Below are positions 1-5,586 of a stretch of DNA of 6,451 bases, piece after piece. Numbering within the stretch: the first letter of the stretch is position 1; every line of letters starts with the position of its first letter. Made by a program: the position numbers and the translations under genes. The notes below the pieces were generated by a model, which was not told where the DNA came from, did no database searches, and was given only the letters and a program-made list of their open reading frames with translations. Origin of the DNA: Thermoleophilia bacterium (GTDB lineage Bacteria > Actinomycetota > Thermoleophilia > Miltoncostaeales > Miltoncostaeaceae); contig JADGPH010000088.1 in NCBI GenBank assembly GCA_017882555.1, positions 1-6,451 on the forward strand, in the 5' to 3' direction.

Positions 1-104
1 CCGAGGCGCTTGTGGTTGAGCACCCCGAGGAAGCCGGCGGTGGCATGGGCGGCCCGGCGATGTCCCCGAACATGGGTGGCATGGGCGGTATGGGCATGAT
101 GTAG
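1..104 (+). CDS. groEL: GroEL (60-kDa chaperonin), C-terminal end only
   Basis: Only the last 33 complete codons are visible (reading from base 3 to the TAG at 102-104); the rest lies left of the window. The peptide runs EALVVEHPEE and then a Gly/Met-rich tail (GGGMGGP, MGGMGGMGMM). The 'EALV-E-PEE' lead-in followed by GGM repeats is the hallmark of the GroEL C-terminus, the flexible tail that projects into the folding cavity of the cytoplasmic GroEL-GroES chaperonin. A strong hairpin 40 bases after the stop fits the end of a chaperonin transcript. No catalytic or ATP-binding part of the protein can be seen, so the call rests on the tail alone, but that tail is very characteristic. Confidence 0.9.
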   Translation, partial: EALVVEHPEEAGGGMGGPAMSPNMGGMGGMGMM

Positions 105-144
105 GCCCTCTGGCCCACATCTGACCTTAAAGCATTTCGCAGTG

Positions 145-172
145 CACAAGGGGCCCCTCCGGGCCCCTTGTG
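145..172 (+). terminator. Terminator hairpin after groEL
   Basis: CACAAGGGGCCC (145-156) pairs perfectly with GGGCCCCTTGTG (161-172) around a 4-base CTCC loop, giving a 12-bp GC-rich stem. G144 and T173 could add a G-U pair. There is no T-run after the stem, so it is not a classical intrinsic terminator. Strong hairpins lacking a T-tract are common at gene ends in GC-rich bacteria, and the position 40 bases after the groEL stop supports the role. Confidence 0.8.
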
Positions 173-328
173 TCATGTCGGGGCGGGGGCGACATCCGGT
201 GACATTGTGATGATTGCTACATACTTGGGCGGCGACCAATTCGCTCGCGGTTTCGATCCCTACCCGTCATGATGGCCGCAACATGATTGCCATTCGTGAA
301 ATGGTGGTTATGGATGAATCGCAGCAAT

Positions 329-357
329 CGGGGGCCTTCGGGCCCCTGTTTGTGTTT
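329..357 (+). terminator. Second intrinsic-type terminator with TTCG tetraloop
   Basis: GGGGCC (331-336) and GGCCCC (341-346) pair perfectly around a TTCG tetraloop. The stem extends by G330-T347 (G-U) and C329-G348 to 8 bp. The T-rich run TTTGTGTTT (349-357) follows directly. A GC-rich stem, the very stable UUCG loop and a U-rich tail are the classical parts of a rho-independent terminator on the plus strand. No gene obviously ends here, since groEL already has its own terminator about 160 bases upstream. It may be a back-up terminator for groEL or the end of a small unrecognised transcript. Confidence 0.6.
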
Positions 358-414
358 GCGGATGAATTTGGAGATCGGTCTTGGATCGCGATGAGCCGAT
401 AGTTCGAGAAGGTT

Positions 415-432
415 GGCGGATCCGAATCCGCC
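415..432. other. Small hairpin in the operon leader
   Basis: GGCGGAT (415-421) pairs perfectly with ATCCGCC (426-432) around a CCGA loop. There is no T-run on either side. It lies about 108 bases before the ATP-grasp start codon, so it could be a 5' leader element or an operator-like inverted repeat. It may equally be chance in GC-rich DNA. Confidence 0.35.
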
Positions 433-539
433 CCAGGGACCAGTTGCGGTTGCCGGGTTTGTGCGCGCGGCCAATGTGACGGCGAGCGGGCGTGCGTAAC
501 CTCAACAGGGTTTGTGGTGTCCCACGGCGAGGCGGGCGC

Positions 540-1961
540 ATGTTGTTCAGGGGCTATCAGAGCGATGGTTCGTTTGACGAGATGTTCGCGCGCGACGGTG
601 TGCCGAGAGCTCATTACGCCGAACTGTTCGATAGCCTCTCCCGATTCACGCCCGAGGCGTTCGCTGACAAGTCCAACCTGGCCGGCGCGTGCTATCTCAG
701 TGAAGGGATCACGTTCGCGCACGAGGGTCGTGAGCAGACATTTCCGTTTGACCTATTGCCGCGGTTGGTGGCGCAACACGAATGGCGGACCATCGACGTT
801 GGGCTGCGTCAGCGGGTCCGGGCGCTCGACATGTTTCTGGCCGACGTCTACGGGCCCAAGCGGGTGGTCCACGACGGCGTCGTGCCGAACTGGTTGGTCG
901 TGTCGTGCAGCGGCTACATGCGTGAGATGGCCGGCATCGAACCGCCCAACGGCCGTTGGGTCCAGTTTGCCGGGATTGACCTCGTACGGGACGATGAAGG
1001 CGGATGGCTGGTCTTGGAGGACAACCTGCGGACCCCGTCGGGGCTCTCGTATGTGATCCAGAACCGTGCCTTCATGCGCCGCGTCTTTCCCGAAGCCTTC
1101 GCATATCACGAGGTTGCCCAGGTCGATCAGGGGCCGTTGATGCTGCGAGAGGCGCTTGCGGCCTCGGCGCCCGACCCGACCAACGATCCGTGCATCGTGG
1201 TCCTGAGCCCCGGACCACTGAACTCCGCCTACTACGAGCACGCATTCCTCGCCCAACAGATGGGTGTCCAGTTGGTCGAGGGTCGCGACATGGTGATTCG
1301 CGATCGACGGGTCTTTGTAAAGACCACCTGTGGGTATGAGCCCGTGGACGTCATCTATCGCCGGATCGATGACTGGTACCTCGACCCCGTGTGTCTGCGC
1401 TCGGATTCGCTGTTGGGTGTGCCGGGAATGATGGCGGCATTTCGTGCGGGCCATGTGTCGATCTGCAACGCACCGGGCGCGGGCGTTGCCGACGACAAGG
1501 CGATCTACGCGTACGTGCCCGATCTGGTGCGGTACTTCCTCGCCGAAGAACCGATCCTGGATCAGGTGCCGACGTATCTGCTCGAGCGCGAGAGCGACCG
1601 CGAATACGTCCTGGCGAATCTCGATCGACTGGTCGTCAAGGCAGTCGACGGTGCCGGCGGCTACGACCTGCTGATCGGTCCACACGCAACCCCGGCCGAG
1701 CGTGCGCACTTTGCCACCCGCATTGTCGCGCACCCACGTGGGTTCATCGCCCAGGAGACCATTACGTTGTCGCGCGCCCCGGTCTTTCTCAACGGGTCCT
1801 TCCAGGCGCGTCACATCGACTTGCGCCCCTTTGTGACCTACGGCGATGAGCCTCGAGTGGTCCCGGGAGGTCTGACGCGGGTCGCGCTGCGCGAGGGGTC
1901 GTTGGTCGTCAACTCCTCACAGGGTGGGGGCAGTAAGGACACCTGGGTGTTGGCCGTCTGA
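540..1961 (+). CDS. Circularly permuted ATP-grasp family protein (COG2308 type)
   Basis: A 473-residue cytoplasmic protein of the circularly permuted ATP-grasp family (formerly DUF404/DUF407). Such proteins are predicted to be ATP-dependent amide-bond ligases; substrate and product are unknown. Family signatures are visible throughout: N-terminal FDEMF (12-16), VLEDNLRTPSG (158-168), YRRIDD (273-278), the glycine-rich VVKAVDGAGGYDLLIGP (365-381), FIAQETITLS (402-411), RHIDLRPF (424-431) and the terminal LREGSLVVNSSQGGGSKD stretch (450-467). Length is normal for the family. I chose the ATG at 540 because family members begin just before the FDEMF segment, and GAGG (529-532) lies 7 bases upstream. 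A GTG at 492 would add 16 residues that do not look like family sequence. The TGA stop overlaps the ATG of the next gene by one base (TGATG), indicating translational coupling. Family assignment is firm; biochemical role is inference from comparative genomics. Confidence 0.93.
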   Translation: MLFRGYQSDGSFDEMFARDGVPRAHYAELFDSLSRFTPEAFADKSNLAGACYLSEGITFAHEGREQTFPFDLLPRLVAQHEWRTIDVGLRQRVRALDMFLADVYGPKRVVHDGVVPNWLVVSCSGYMREMAGIEPPNGRWVQFAGIDLVRDDEGGWLVLEDNLRTPSGLSYVIQNRAFMRRVFPEAFAYHEVAQVDQGPLMLREALAASAPDPTNDPCIVVLSPGPLNSAYYEHAFLAQQMGVQLVEGRDMVIRDRRVFVKTTCGYEPVDVIYRRIDDWYLDPVCLRSDSLLGVPGMMAAFRAGHVSICNAPGAGVADDKAIYAYVPDLVRYFLAEEPILDQVPTYLLERESDREYVLANLDRLVVKAVDGAGGYDLLIGPHATPAERAHFATRIVAHPRGFIAQETITLSRAPVFLNGSFQARHIDLRPFVTYGDEPRVVPGGLTRVALREGSLVVNSSQGGGSKDTWVLAV

Positions 1962-2971
1962 TGTTGGCGCGCGTCGCTGAGTCGATGTATTGGATCGCGC
2001 GCGACGTCGAGCGCGCCGACACCTACTCGCGGCTGCTCGAGGTCGCCCATGCCATGACCCTTGAGCGCGGTGCGACGAAGGTCGACGGCCGCCACACCGT
2101 CTGGGAACCCTTGGTGGAGATCACCGGTGACCTCGAGCAGTTCCTGGTCAATCACCGACGCGCCGATGAGCGCTCGGTGGTGTGGTTCTTGTCGTTGAAC
2201 CCGGCCAACGCCAACAGCGTCGTCTCGTGCATTCGGCGGGCGCGCCGCAACGCCAAGGGTGTGCGTGATCTGCTGCCGACCGAACTCTGGGAGGCGCTCA
2301 ACGGGATCTACCTCGAGCTGCGGGCGTGGCCACCAGGACGGATAAGCACCGAAGGGGTCTACCCGTTTTGCCGCATGATGCGCCGCTCGTCCCACTTGAT
2401 CCAGGGCATGACCGATCAGGCGATGCGCCAAGATGCTCCTTGGCACTTTTTGCGGATCGGGAGGTACCTGGAGCGCGCCGAGAAGACCGCGCGCCTGCTG
2501 GAGGCGAAGTTCCATTTTGCGCGGCCTGCGGACCCGCTGTCGATCGCCCCGGTCGATCTCTATCACTGGCAAAGCCTCGTGCGATCGGCGGGTGCGGATG
2601 AGGCCTACCTGCGCATGGAGCTGGGCATTACCTCCCCACTCGAGATCGCACGTTTCTTGATCGTCGACGATCATTTTCCGCGGTCGGTCAACTTCTGCCT
2701 CGGCCAGGTTGCCGATTCGCTGCATGCGCTGGCGGCCGCCGACGTGATGTCCGCCGAGTCGAGCGCGCTCGTGCGCGCTCGCGCGGCGCGGAGTGAGATC
2801 ACGCGTGACGCAGAACGTCTGGCGGGGAACCTGGTGGGGTCGTTGATGGATCGGGTCCAGCAGCGGTGCAACGGCATTCACGAAGCTCTCGACGCCAGCT
2901 GTTTTGCCTTGTCCTCCCACGCGGAAGGAGGCACGCAGTATGCGCAGGCTGCTCGCCAAGCACAGAACTGA
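1961..2971 (+). CDS. Alpha-E domain protein (DUF403, COG2307)
   Basis: A 336-residue, probably all-helical, soluble protein of the alpha-E family. The family's duplicated signature is clear: MYWIARDVERADTYSRLL (9-26) is echoed by LRIGRYLERAEKTARLL (164-180), both following the pattern W/I-x-R-x-x-ER-A-...-RLL. A further conserved stretch, FLIVDDHFPRSVNFCL (232-247), is also present. No enzymatic residues are known for this family. It almost always travels with a circularly permuted ATP-grasp protein, as here, and is thought to be its partner in making an amide-linked product. The start ATG overlaps the stop of the preceding gene by one base. The 3' end overlaps the transglutaminase gene by 32 bases, and that gene's Shine-Dalgarno lies inside this reading frame. 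The protein appears complete. Confidence 0.93.
   Translation: MLARVAESMYWIARDVERADTYSRLLEVAHAMTLERGATKVDGRHTVWEPLVEITGDLEQFLVNHRRADERSVVWFLSLNPANANSVVSCIRRARRNAKGVRDLLPTELWEALNGIYLELRAWPPGRISTEGVYPFCRMMRRSSHLIQGMTDQAMRQDAPWHFLRIGRYLERAEKTARLLEAKFHFARPADPLSIAPVDLYHWQSLVRSAGADEAYLRMELGITSPLEIARFLIVDDHFPRSVNFCLGQVADSLHALAAADVMSAESSALVRARAARSEITRDAERLAGNLVGSLMDRVQQRCNGIHEALDASCFALSSHAEGGTQYAQAARQAQN
2922..2930 (+). promoter_or_regulatory. Ribosome binding site fixing the transglutaminase start
   Basis: GGAAGGAGG is a near-perfect Shine-Dalgarno, 9 bases before the ATG at 2940. It lies inside the end of the alpha-E frame. It favours 2940 over an in-frame TTG at 2904, which lies upstream of this site, and over the ATG at 2973. 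Confidence 0.8.
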
Positions 2972-3833
2972 GATGGTCTACGCGGGGCATGCGCGTGAGT
3001 CGATCAACGAACTCCGATTGCTGCCGCGATCGACGCCCCGCCAAACGGTGGAGCTATCGCATATCGTCGTCACCCCGCCGGTGCCGGTCTATCGCCATTT
3101 CGATGTCTTCGGCAACGAGGTGGCCTGGCTGCAGGTTGAAGACCCTCACGAACGGCTCGTGGTTGAGGCCCATGCGCTGGTGATGGTCAGCGCGACGGGA
3201 TTGTCCGACGACGCGATCCCGCGACACACGCTGGACGATCCACGGTTGATCGACCAGTTCGCGGACTTCTTGCTGCCGTCATCGATCGTCAAGTGGTCCG
3301 CGGTGGTGGACGGATTTGCCGCCCGCTTGGAGTTGGGGCCTCCGGTGGATGTCCGGGCGTGGCTACGGTATCTCGCGCGAGCCATTAACGAGAGCATCTC
3401 GTATCGGCAGGGAGTGACGAGCGTCGATACCTCCGTCGAGCAGGTCGTGCGTGCTGGCCACGGGGTCTGCCAGGACATGGCGCATCTGTTTATCGCGTTG
3501 TGTCGGCGTCAGGGGGTCCCCGCGCGGTACATCAGCGGGTGGATGTACCAGGCGGGCGCGGGACGCGACGAGCCGTCGGAAAGCCACGCATGGTGTGAGG
3601 CATGGGTTCCCGGCGTCGGCTGGGTGGAATTCGACCCGACGCACCCCGAGCCCGACCTCAGCCAATACATTCGCGTTGCCATGGGTCGCGACTACGCCGA
3701 CGTGCCGCCATTTCGCGGGACCTACGTGGGCGACTTCACCGAGCAAATGATCGTAAGCGTGGAAATCGACGAGCGGCCATCAGATGAGGGCGCGCTCGGG
3801 ATTCTTCCCGCAACCCGACGGGCCGCCGGCTAG
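2940..3833 (+). CDS. Transglutaminase-family cysteine protease
   Basis: A 297-residue protein with two parts. The N-terminal beta-rich region common to bacterial transglutaminase-like proteins covers roughly residues 1-90 (note HRTEMVYAGHARESINELRL, residues 8-27). The papain-like transglutaminase core covers roughly 140-240. The catalytic triad is visible: Cys177 in GHGVCQDMAH, His216 in SESHAWCEAW and Asp232 in VEFDPTH. Members of this family mostly hydrolyse or transfer amide bonds. Beside the ATP-grasp and alpha-E genes, it is predicted to cleave or transfer the product of the ligase (inference). There is no signal peptide or membrane segment, so it should be cytoplasmic. It overlaps the alpha-E gene by 32 bases. 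Its last codons form the left arm of a 21-base inverted repeat, and its TAG stop (3831-3833) lies within the target site duplicated by the following insertion sequence. The protein is complete and apparently unaffected by the insertion. Confidence 0.93.
   Translation: MRRLLAKHRTEMVYAGHARESINELRLLPRSTPRQTVELSHIVVTPPVPVYRHFDVFGNEVAWLQVEDPHERLVVEAHALVMVSATGLSDDAIPRHTLDDPRLIDQFADFLLPSSIVKWSAVVDGFAARLELGPPVDVRAWLRYLARAINESISYRQGVTSVDTSVEQVVRAGHGVCQDMAHLFIALCRRQGVPARYISGWMYQAGAGRDEPSESHAWCEAWVPGVGWVEFDPTHPEPDLSQYIRVAMGRDYADVPPFRGTYVGDFTEQMIVSVEIDERPSDEGALGILPATRRAAG
3807..3827 (+). repeat. Left arm of split 21-bp terminator hairpin
   Basis: This 21-base stretch (begins CCCGCAACCC, ends GGGCCGCC) is the perfect reverse complement of 4914-4934. 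It overlaps the last codons of the transglutaminase gene. With the insertion sequence and one target copy removed, the arms would be separated by only 8 bases (GGCTAGTG), giving a very stable stem between two convergent genes. The natural reading is a former bidirectional terminator whose arms are now about 1.09 kb apart. Confidence 0.85.
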
Positions 3834-3834
3834 G
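3829..3834 (+). repeat. Left target site duplication (GCTAGG)
   Basis: GCTAGG directly precedes the left inverted repeat, and GCTAGT directly follows the right one; five of six bases match. IS481 is known to duplicate a 6-bp NCTAGN target, and this site fits that pattern. The transglutaminase TAG stop (3831-3833) is inside this copy. Confidence 0.75.
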
Positions 3835-3863
3835 TGTAACCACTCACAGGGTTAGTAACAGCC
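3835..3863 (+). repeat. Left terminal inverted repeat of the IS
   Basis: It begins TGTAACCACTCACAGG and matches the reverse complement of 4878-4906 at 22 of 29 positions. The CACTCAC block and the ACAGCC inner end are identical in both copies. This is the presumed transposase binding site and cleavage end. Confidence 0.85.
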
Positions 3864-3864
3864 C

Positions 3865-3894
3865 TTGACCGGGTGAGGACCCCCGGGGTGTTGT
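3865..3894 (+). promoter_or_regulatory. Possible transposase promoter (weak)
   Basis: TTGACC (3865-3870) resembles a -35 box. With an 18-base spacer the -10 would be TGTTGT (3889-3894), a poor match sharing three of six bases with TATAAT. If real, transcripts would start near 3900, after the left arm of the hairpin that covers the ribosome binding site. That placement would make biological sense, but the -10 is weak, so this is a suggestion only. Confidence 0.25.
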
Positions 3895-3931
3895 GGAGGT
3901 GTCTAACGCCTTCCCAACCCCGGAGGTCCTC
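3875..3931 (+). promoter_or_regulatory. Hairpin covering the transposase ribosome binding site
   Basis: GAGGACCCCCGGGG (3875-3888) pairs with CCCCGGAGGTCCTC (3918-3931) at 13 of 14 positions; the only mismatch is C3882 opposite A3924. The right arm contains the transposase Shine-Dalgarno GGAGG (3922-3926) and ends immediately before the GTG start at 3932. In any transcript that enters from outside the element, such as read-through from the operon upstream, this stem should hide the ribosome binding site. Such protection against read-through expression is known in several insertion sequences, IS10 among them. The pairing is seen in the sequence; the function is inferred. Confidence 0.65.
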
Positions 3932-4897
3932 GTGTCGCACCCTAATGCCCGTCTGACCCCCCACGGAAGACTGGTCGCCGTCGAACGCGTGGCGGCCGGA
4001 TATCGTGTCGCAGATGTCGCCCGGCAGCTGGGCTGCTCGCGCACCTGCATCTACAAATGGTGGGCGCGCTACCGGGCAGAGGGCCCGGATGGCCTTGCCG
4101 ATCGCTCCAGCCGCCCCCACCAAGTATCCGGGCGCACCCCGGCGGATCTCGAGCGGCGTGTGTGTGAGCTGCGGTGCCGCTGTCGCCGTGGGCCAGAGTG
4201 GATCGCAGCAGAATTGGGGATGTGTGCGGCGACCGTCGGGCGCATCCTTGGCCGTCATCGGATGCCGGCCTTGCGCGATCTGGATGCGATGACCGGAATC
4301 CCGGTACGCCGCGGGCCGGCAACAGGTGTGCGCTACGAACGTGCCACACCGGGCGAGCTGATTCACATCGACGTCAAAAAACTCGGGCGCATCCCGGCTG
4401 GGGGCGGCTGGCGCATGCATGGGCGCACCACCCAGGCACGCAGGCATCGCGGATCGGGATTTGACTACGTCCATGCGGCCATCGATGACCACTCGCGGTT
4501 GGCCTATGCCGAGATCCATCCCGATGAGACCGGTGCGACGTGCGCCGGGTTCCTCGAGCGCGCCGCAGGCTTTTTTGCCGAATGCGGCATCACCCGCATC
4601 GAGCGGGTGATGACCGATAACGCATTTGCCTACCGCCTGTCGGACGCCTTCCAGGCTGCGCTGGCACGCCTGGGAGCGGGCCATGTGCTCATCCGGCCCC
4701 ATTGCCCCTGGCAAAACGGCAAAGTGGAGCGCTTCAACCGCACCCTGCAAAGCGAATGGGCATATCAACGCCCATTTACGAGCAACGACGAACGTGCACA
4801 CGCCCTGCCAAAGTGGCTCGAGTACTACAACACCGCCCGTCGGCACCAGGCCCTCGCGGGCCAGGTGCCGATCAGCAGGCTGTCACCAATGCGGTGA
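3932..4897 (+). CDS. IS481-family DDE transposase
   Basis: A 321-residue transposase that cuts and joins the element's ends. The N-terminal half carries helix-turn-helix DNA-binding sequence (about 26-47, VADVARQLGCSRTCIYKWWA). The integrase-like catalytic core spans roughly 135-300. The catalytic acidic triad reads Asp147 (IHIDVKKLG), Asp229 (VMTDNAFA) and Glu266 (NGKVERFNR), with 36 residues between the last two. VKKLGRIPAGGGWRMHGR (148-165) is strongly typical of the IS481 group. I chose the GTG at 3932 because the family begins (M/V)SHxNARLTxHGR and GGAGG (3922-3926) lies 5 bases upstream. A GTG at 3893 would add 13 unrelated residues. The stop codon falls in the right inverted repeat. 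The sequence looks complete and potentially active, and its start region appears to be under translational control by the overlapping hairpin. Confidence 0.93.
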   Translation: MSHPNARLTPHGRLVAVERVAAGYRVADVARQLGCSRTCIYKWWARYRAEGPDGLADRSSRPHQVSGRTPADLERRVCELRCRCRRGPEWIAAELGMCAATVGRILGRHRMPALRDLDAMTGIPVRRGPATGVRYERATPGELIHIDVKKLGRIPAGGGWRMHGRTTQARRHRGSGFDYVHAAIDDHSRLAYAEIHPDETGATCAGFLERAAGFFAECGITRIERVMTDNAFAYRLSDAFQAALARLGAGHVLIRPHCPWQNGKVERFNRTLQSEWAYQRPFTSNDERAHALPKWLEYYNTARRHQALAGQVPISRLSPMR

Positions 4898-4906
4898 GTG
4901 AGTACA
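4878..4906 (-). repeat. Right terminal inverted repeat of the IS
   Basis: Read on the minus strand it begins TGTACTCACTCACCGC and agrees with the left repeat at 22 of 29 positions. It contains the transposase TGA stop (4895-4897). Confidence 0.85.
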
Positions 4907-4912
4907 GCTAGT
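4907..4912 (+). repeat. Right target site duplication (GCTAGT)
   Basis: This copy abuts the right inverted repeat and matches the left copy (GCTAGG) at five of six bases. The last base differs, which suggests one later point mutation or, less likely, an exchange between two IS copies. Confidence 0.7.
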
Positions 4913-4913
4913 G

Positions 4914-4934
4914 GGCGGCCCGTCGGGTTGCGGG
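4914..4934 (-). repeat. Right arm of split 21-bp terminator hairpin
   Basis: This stretch (begins GGCGGCCCGT, ends TTGCGGG) is the exact reverse complement of 3807-3827. It lies just past the clpP stop codon, on the opposite side of the insertion sequence from the transglutaminase gene. Before the insertion it would have served both convergent transcripts. Its last three bases are shared with the palindrome at 4932-4947. Confidence 0.85.
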
Positions 4935-4947
4935 CGATATATCGCCC
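4932..4947 (-). terminator. Palindrome just after the clpP stop
   Basis: GGGCGATATATCGCCC is a perfect 16-base palindrome, 2 bases downstream of the clpP stop codon in the minus direction. As RNA it gives a 6-bp stem with a UAUA loop. There is no T-tract after it. It may now be the main structure closing the clpP transcript, since the larger neighbouring hairpin has been split. It might also be a protein-binding palindrome. Confidence 0.45.
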
Positions 4948-4949
4948 AC

Positions 4950-5534
4950 TCAGTGGTGAAAGATGACGCGGTCGATCAGGCCGTAGTCCTTCGCCTCTTC
5001 AGAACTCAGGAAGTAGTCGCGCTCGGTGTCGTGGCTGACCTTCTCTAGGTCCTGGCCGGTGTGCAGTGCGAGGATTTCATCCAGACGCCGGCGGATGTTG
5101 AGCGCTTCGCGCGCGTGGATCTCGATGTCCGTGGCTTGTCCGGAGAACCCGCCCGAGACCTGGTGGATCATGATCTTGGCGTTCGGGAGCGCCATGCGCT
5201 TGCCCTTGGCGCCACCGGCCAGCAGCAGGGCCCCCATGCTCATCGCGATGCCGACGCAAATAGTCTGCACGTCGGGCTTGATGAACTGGATGGTGTCGTA
5301 GATCGCGAGGCCTGCGTACACCGACCCCCCGGGGGTGTTGATGTAGATCGAGATGTCCTTGTCGGGGTCTTCGCTTTCCAGGTGGAGCAACTGGGCGACG
5401 ATCAGGTTGGCGATCTGGTCATCGATGGGCGTGCCCAAAAAGACAATCCGCTCGTTGAGCAACCGCGAGTAGATGTCAAATGAACGTTCGCCGCGGGATG
5501 TTTGTTCGACGACCATGGGAATCAGCGGACTCAT
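4950..5534 (-). CDS. clpP: ClpP, ATP-dependent Clp protease proteolytic subunit
   Basis: A 194-residue serine protease subunit of the kind that forms the two-ring barrel docking with ClpX or ClpC/ClpA unfoldases to degrade cytoplasmic proteins. The triad is intact: Ser99 in GIAMSMGALLLA, His124 in IMIHQVSGG and Asp173 in DTERDYFLS. The N-terminus (IPMVVEQTSRGERSFDIYSRLL, starting at residue 5) and the INTPGGSV loop (65-72) are textbook ClpP. Length is normal. I chose the ATG at 5534, which gives the usual 'MxxLIPMVVEQT' start; AAGGAG (5552-5547) lies 12 bases upstream, slightly far. A GTG at 5543 would be only 3 bases from it, and a TTG at 5564 lies upstream of it. Neither tig nor clpX flanks the gene within this window: a small membrane protein gene lies 52 bases upstream, and the IS and convergent operon lie downstream. 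Confidence 0.96.
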   Translation of the reverse strand: MSPLIPMVVEQTSRGERSFDIYSRLLNERIVFLGTPIDDQIANLIVAQLLHLESEDPDKDISIYINTPGGSVYAGLAIYDTIQFIKPDVQTICVGIAMSMGALLLAGGAKGKRMALPNAKIMIHQVSGGFSGQATDIEIHAREALNIRRRLDEILALHTGQDLEKVSHDTERDYFLSSEEAKDYGLIDRVIFHH

Positions 5535-5586
5535 GCGGCTCACGGTCTCCTTGAATGGGAACAAGACTGCTGGGCGCGGGCGGTGG

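Larger units (their letters stand above)
174..539. other. Intergenic region between groEL and the ATP-grasp operon
   Basis: About 365 bases contain no protein gene that I can support. A 62-codon open frame (214-402, TTG start) has no Shine-Dalgarno, no recognisable motif and runs through a terminator-like hairpin, so I do not call it. The region holds two hairpins, listed separately. The operon promoter must lie here, or transcription reads through from groEL, but I see no convincing -35/-10 pair. Weak candidates such as GTGACA (199-204) with CATACT (220-225), and GATAGT (398-403), have poor spacing or poor partners. Confidence 0.6.
3835..4906 (+). mobile_element. IS481-family insertion sequence, apparently intact
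   Basis: A 1072-bp element bounded by imperfect inverted repeats starting TGTA, with one transposase gene filling most of it and a CTAG-type target duplication on each side. Size, single-gene structure, DDE transposase, TGT ends and NCTAGN target all agree with the IS481 family. The transposase stop codon lies inside the right inverted repeat, leaving no wasted sequence. No frameshift or internal stop is seen, so the element may be able to move. It has landed in the loop of a hairpin between two convergent genes, disrupting neither coding frame. I cannot name the specific element without a database. Confidence 0.92.

Noticed and set aside
214..402. 62-codon open frame after groEL
   Set aside because: TTG start without Shine-Dalgarno, no motif, and it reads through a terminator-like hairpin at 329-357.
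492..539. Upstream GTG start for the ATP-grasp protein
   Set aside because: The added 16 residues (rich in Arg, Gly and Asn) do not resemble family N-termini, and the ATG at 540 has its own GAGG at good spacing.
753..1814. Long open frame (353 codons) antisense to the ATP-grasp gene
   Set aside because: Shadow frame of a GC-rich gene with strong third-base bias; the protein has no recognisable motif and the sense gene is certain.
2904..2939. Upstream TTG start for the transglutaminase
   Set aside because: It lies before the strong GGAAGGAGG that serves the ATG at 2940.
1838..2959. Long open frame (373 codons) antisense to the alpha-E gene
   Set aside because: Same shadow effect; the sense strand carries a clear family protein over the whole stretch.
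3830..4846. Open frame (338 codons) antisense to the transposase
   Set aside because: The sense frame has the full DDE motif set, and the antisense product has no recognisable domain.
5535..5564. Upstream TTG start for ClpP
   Set aside because: It precedes the AAGGAG, and the ATG at 5534 gives the usual ClpP N-terminus.
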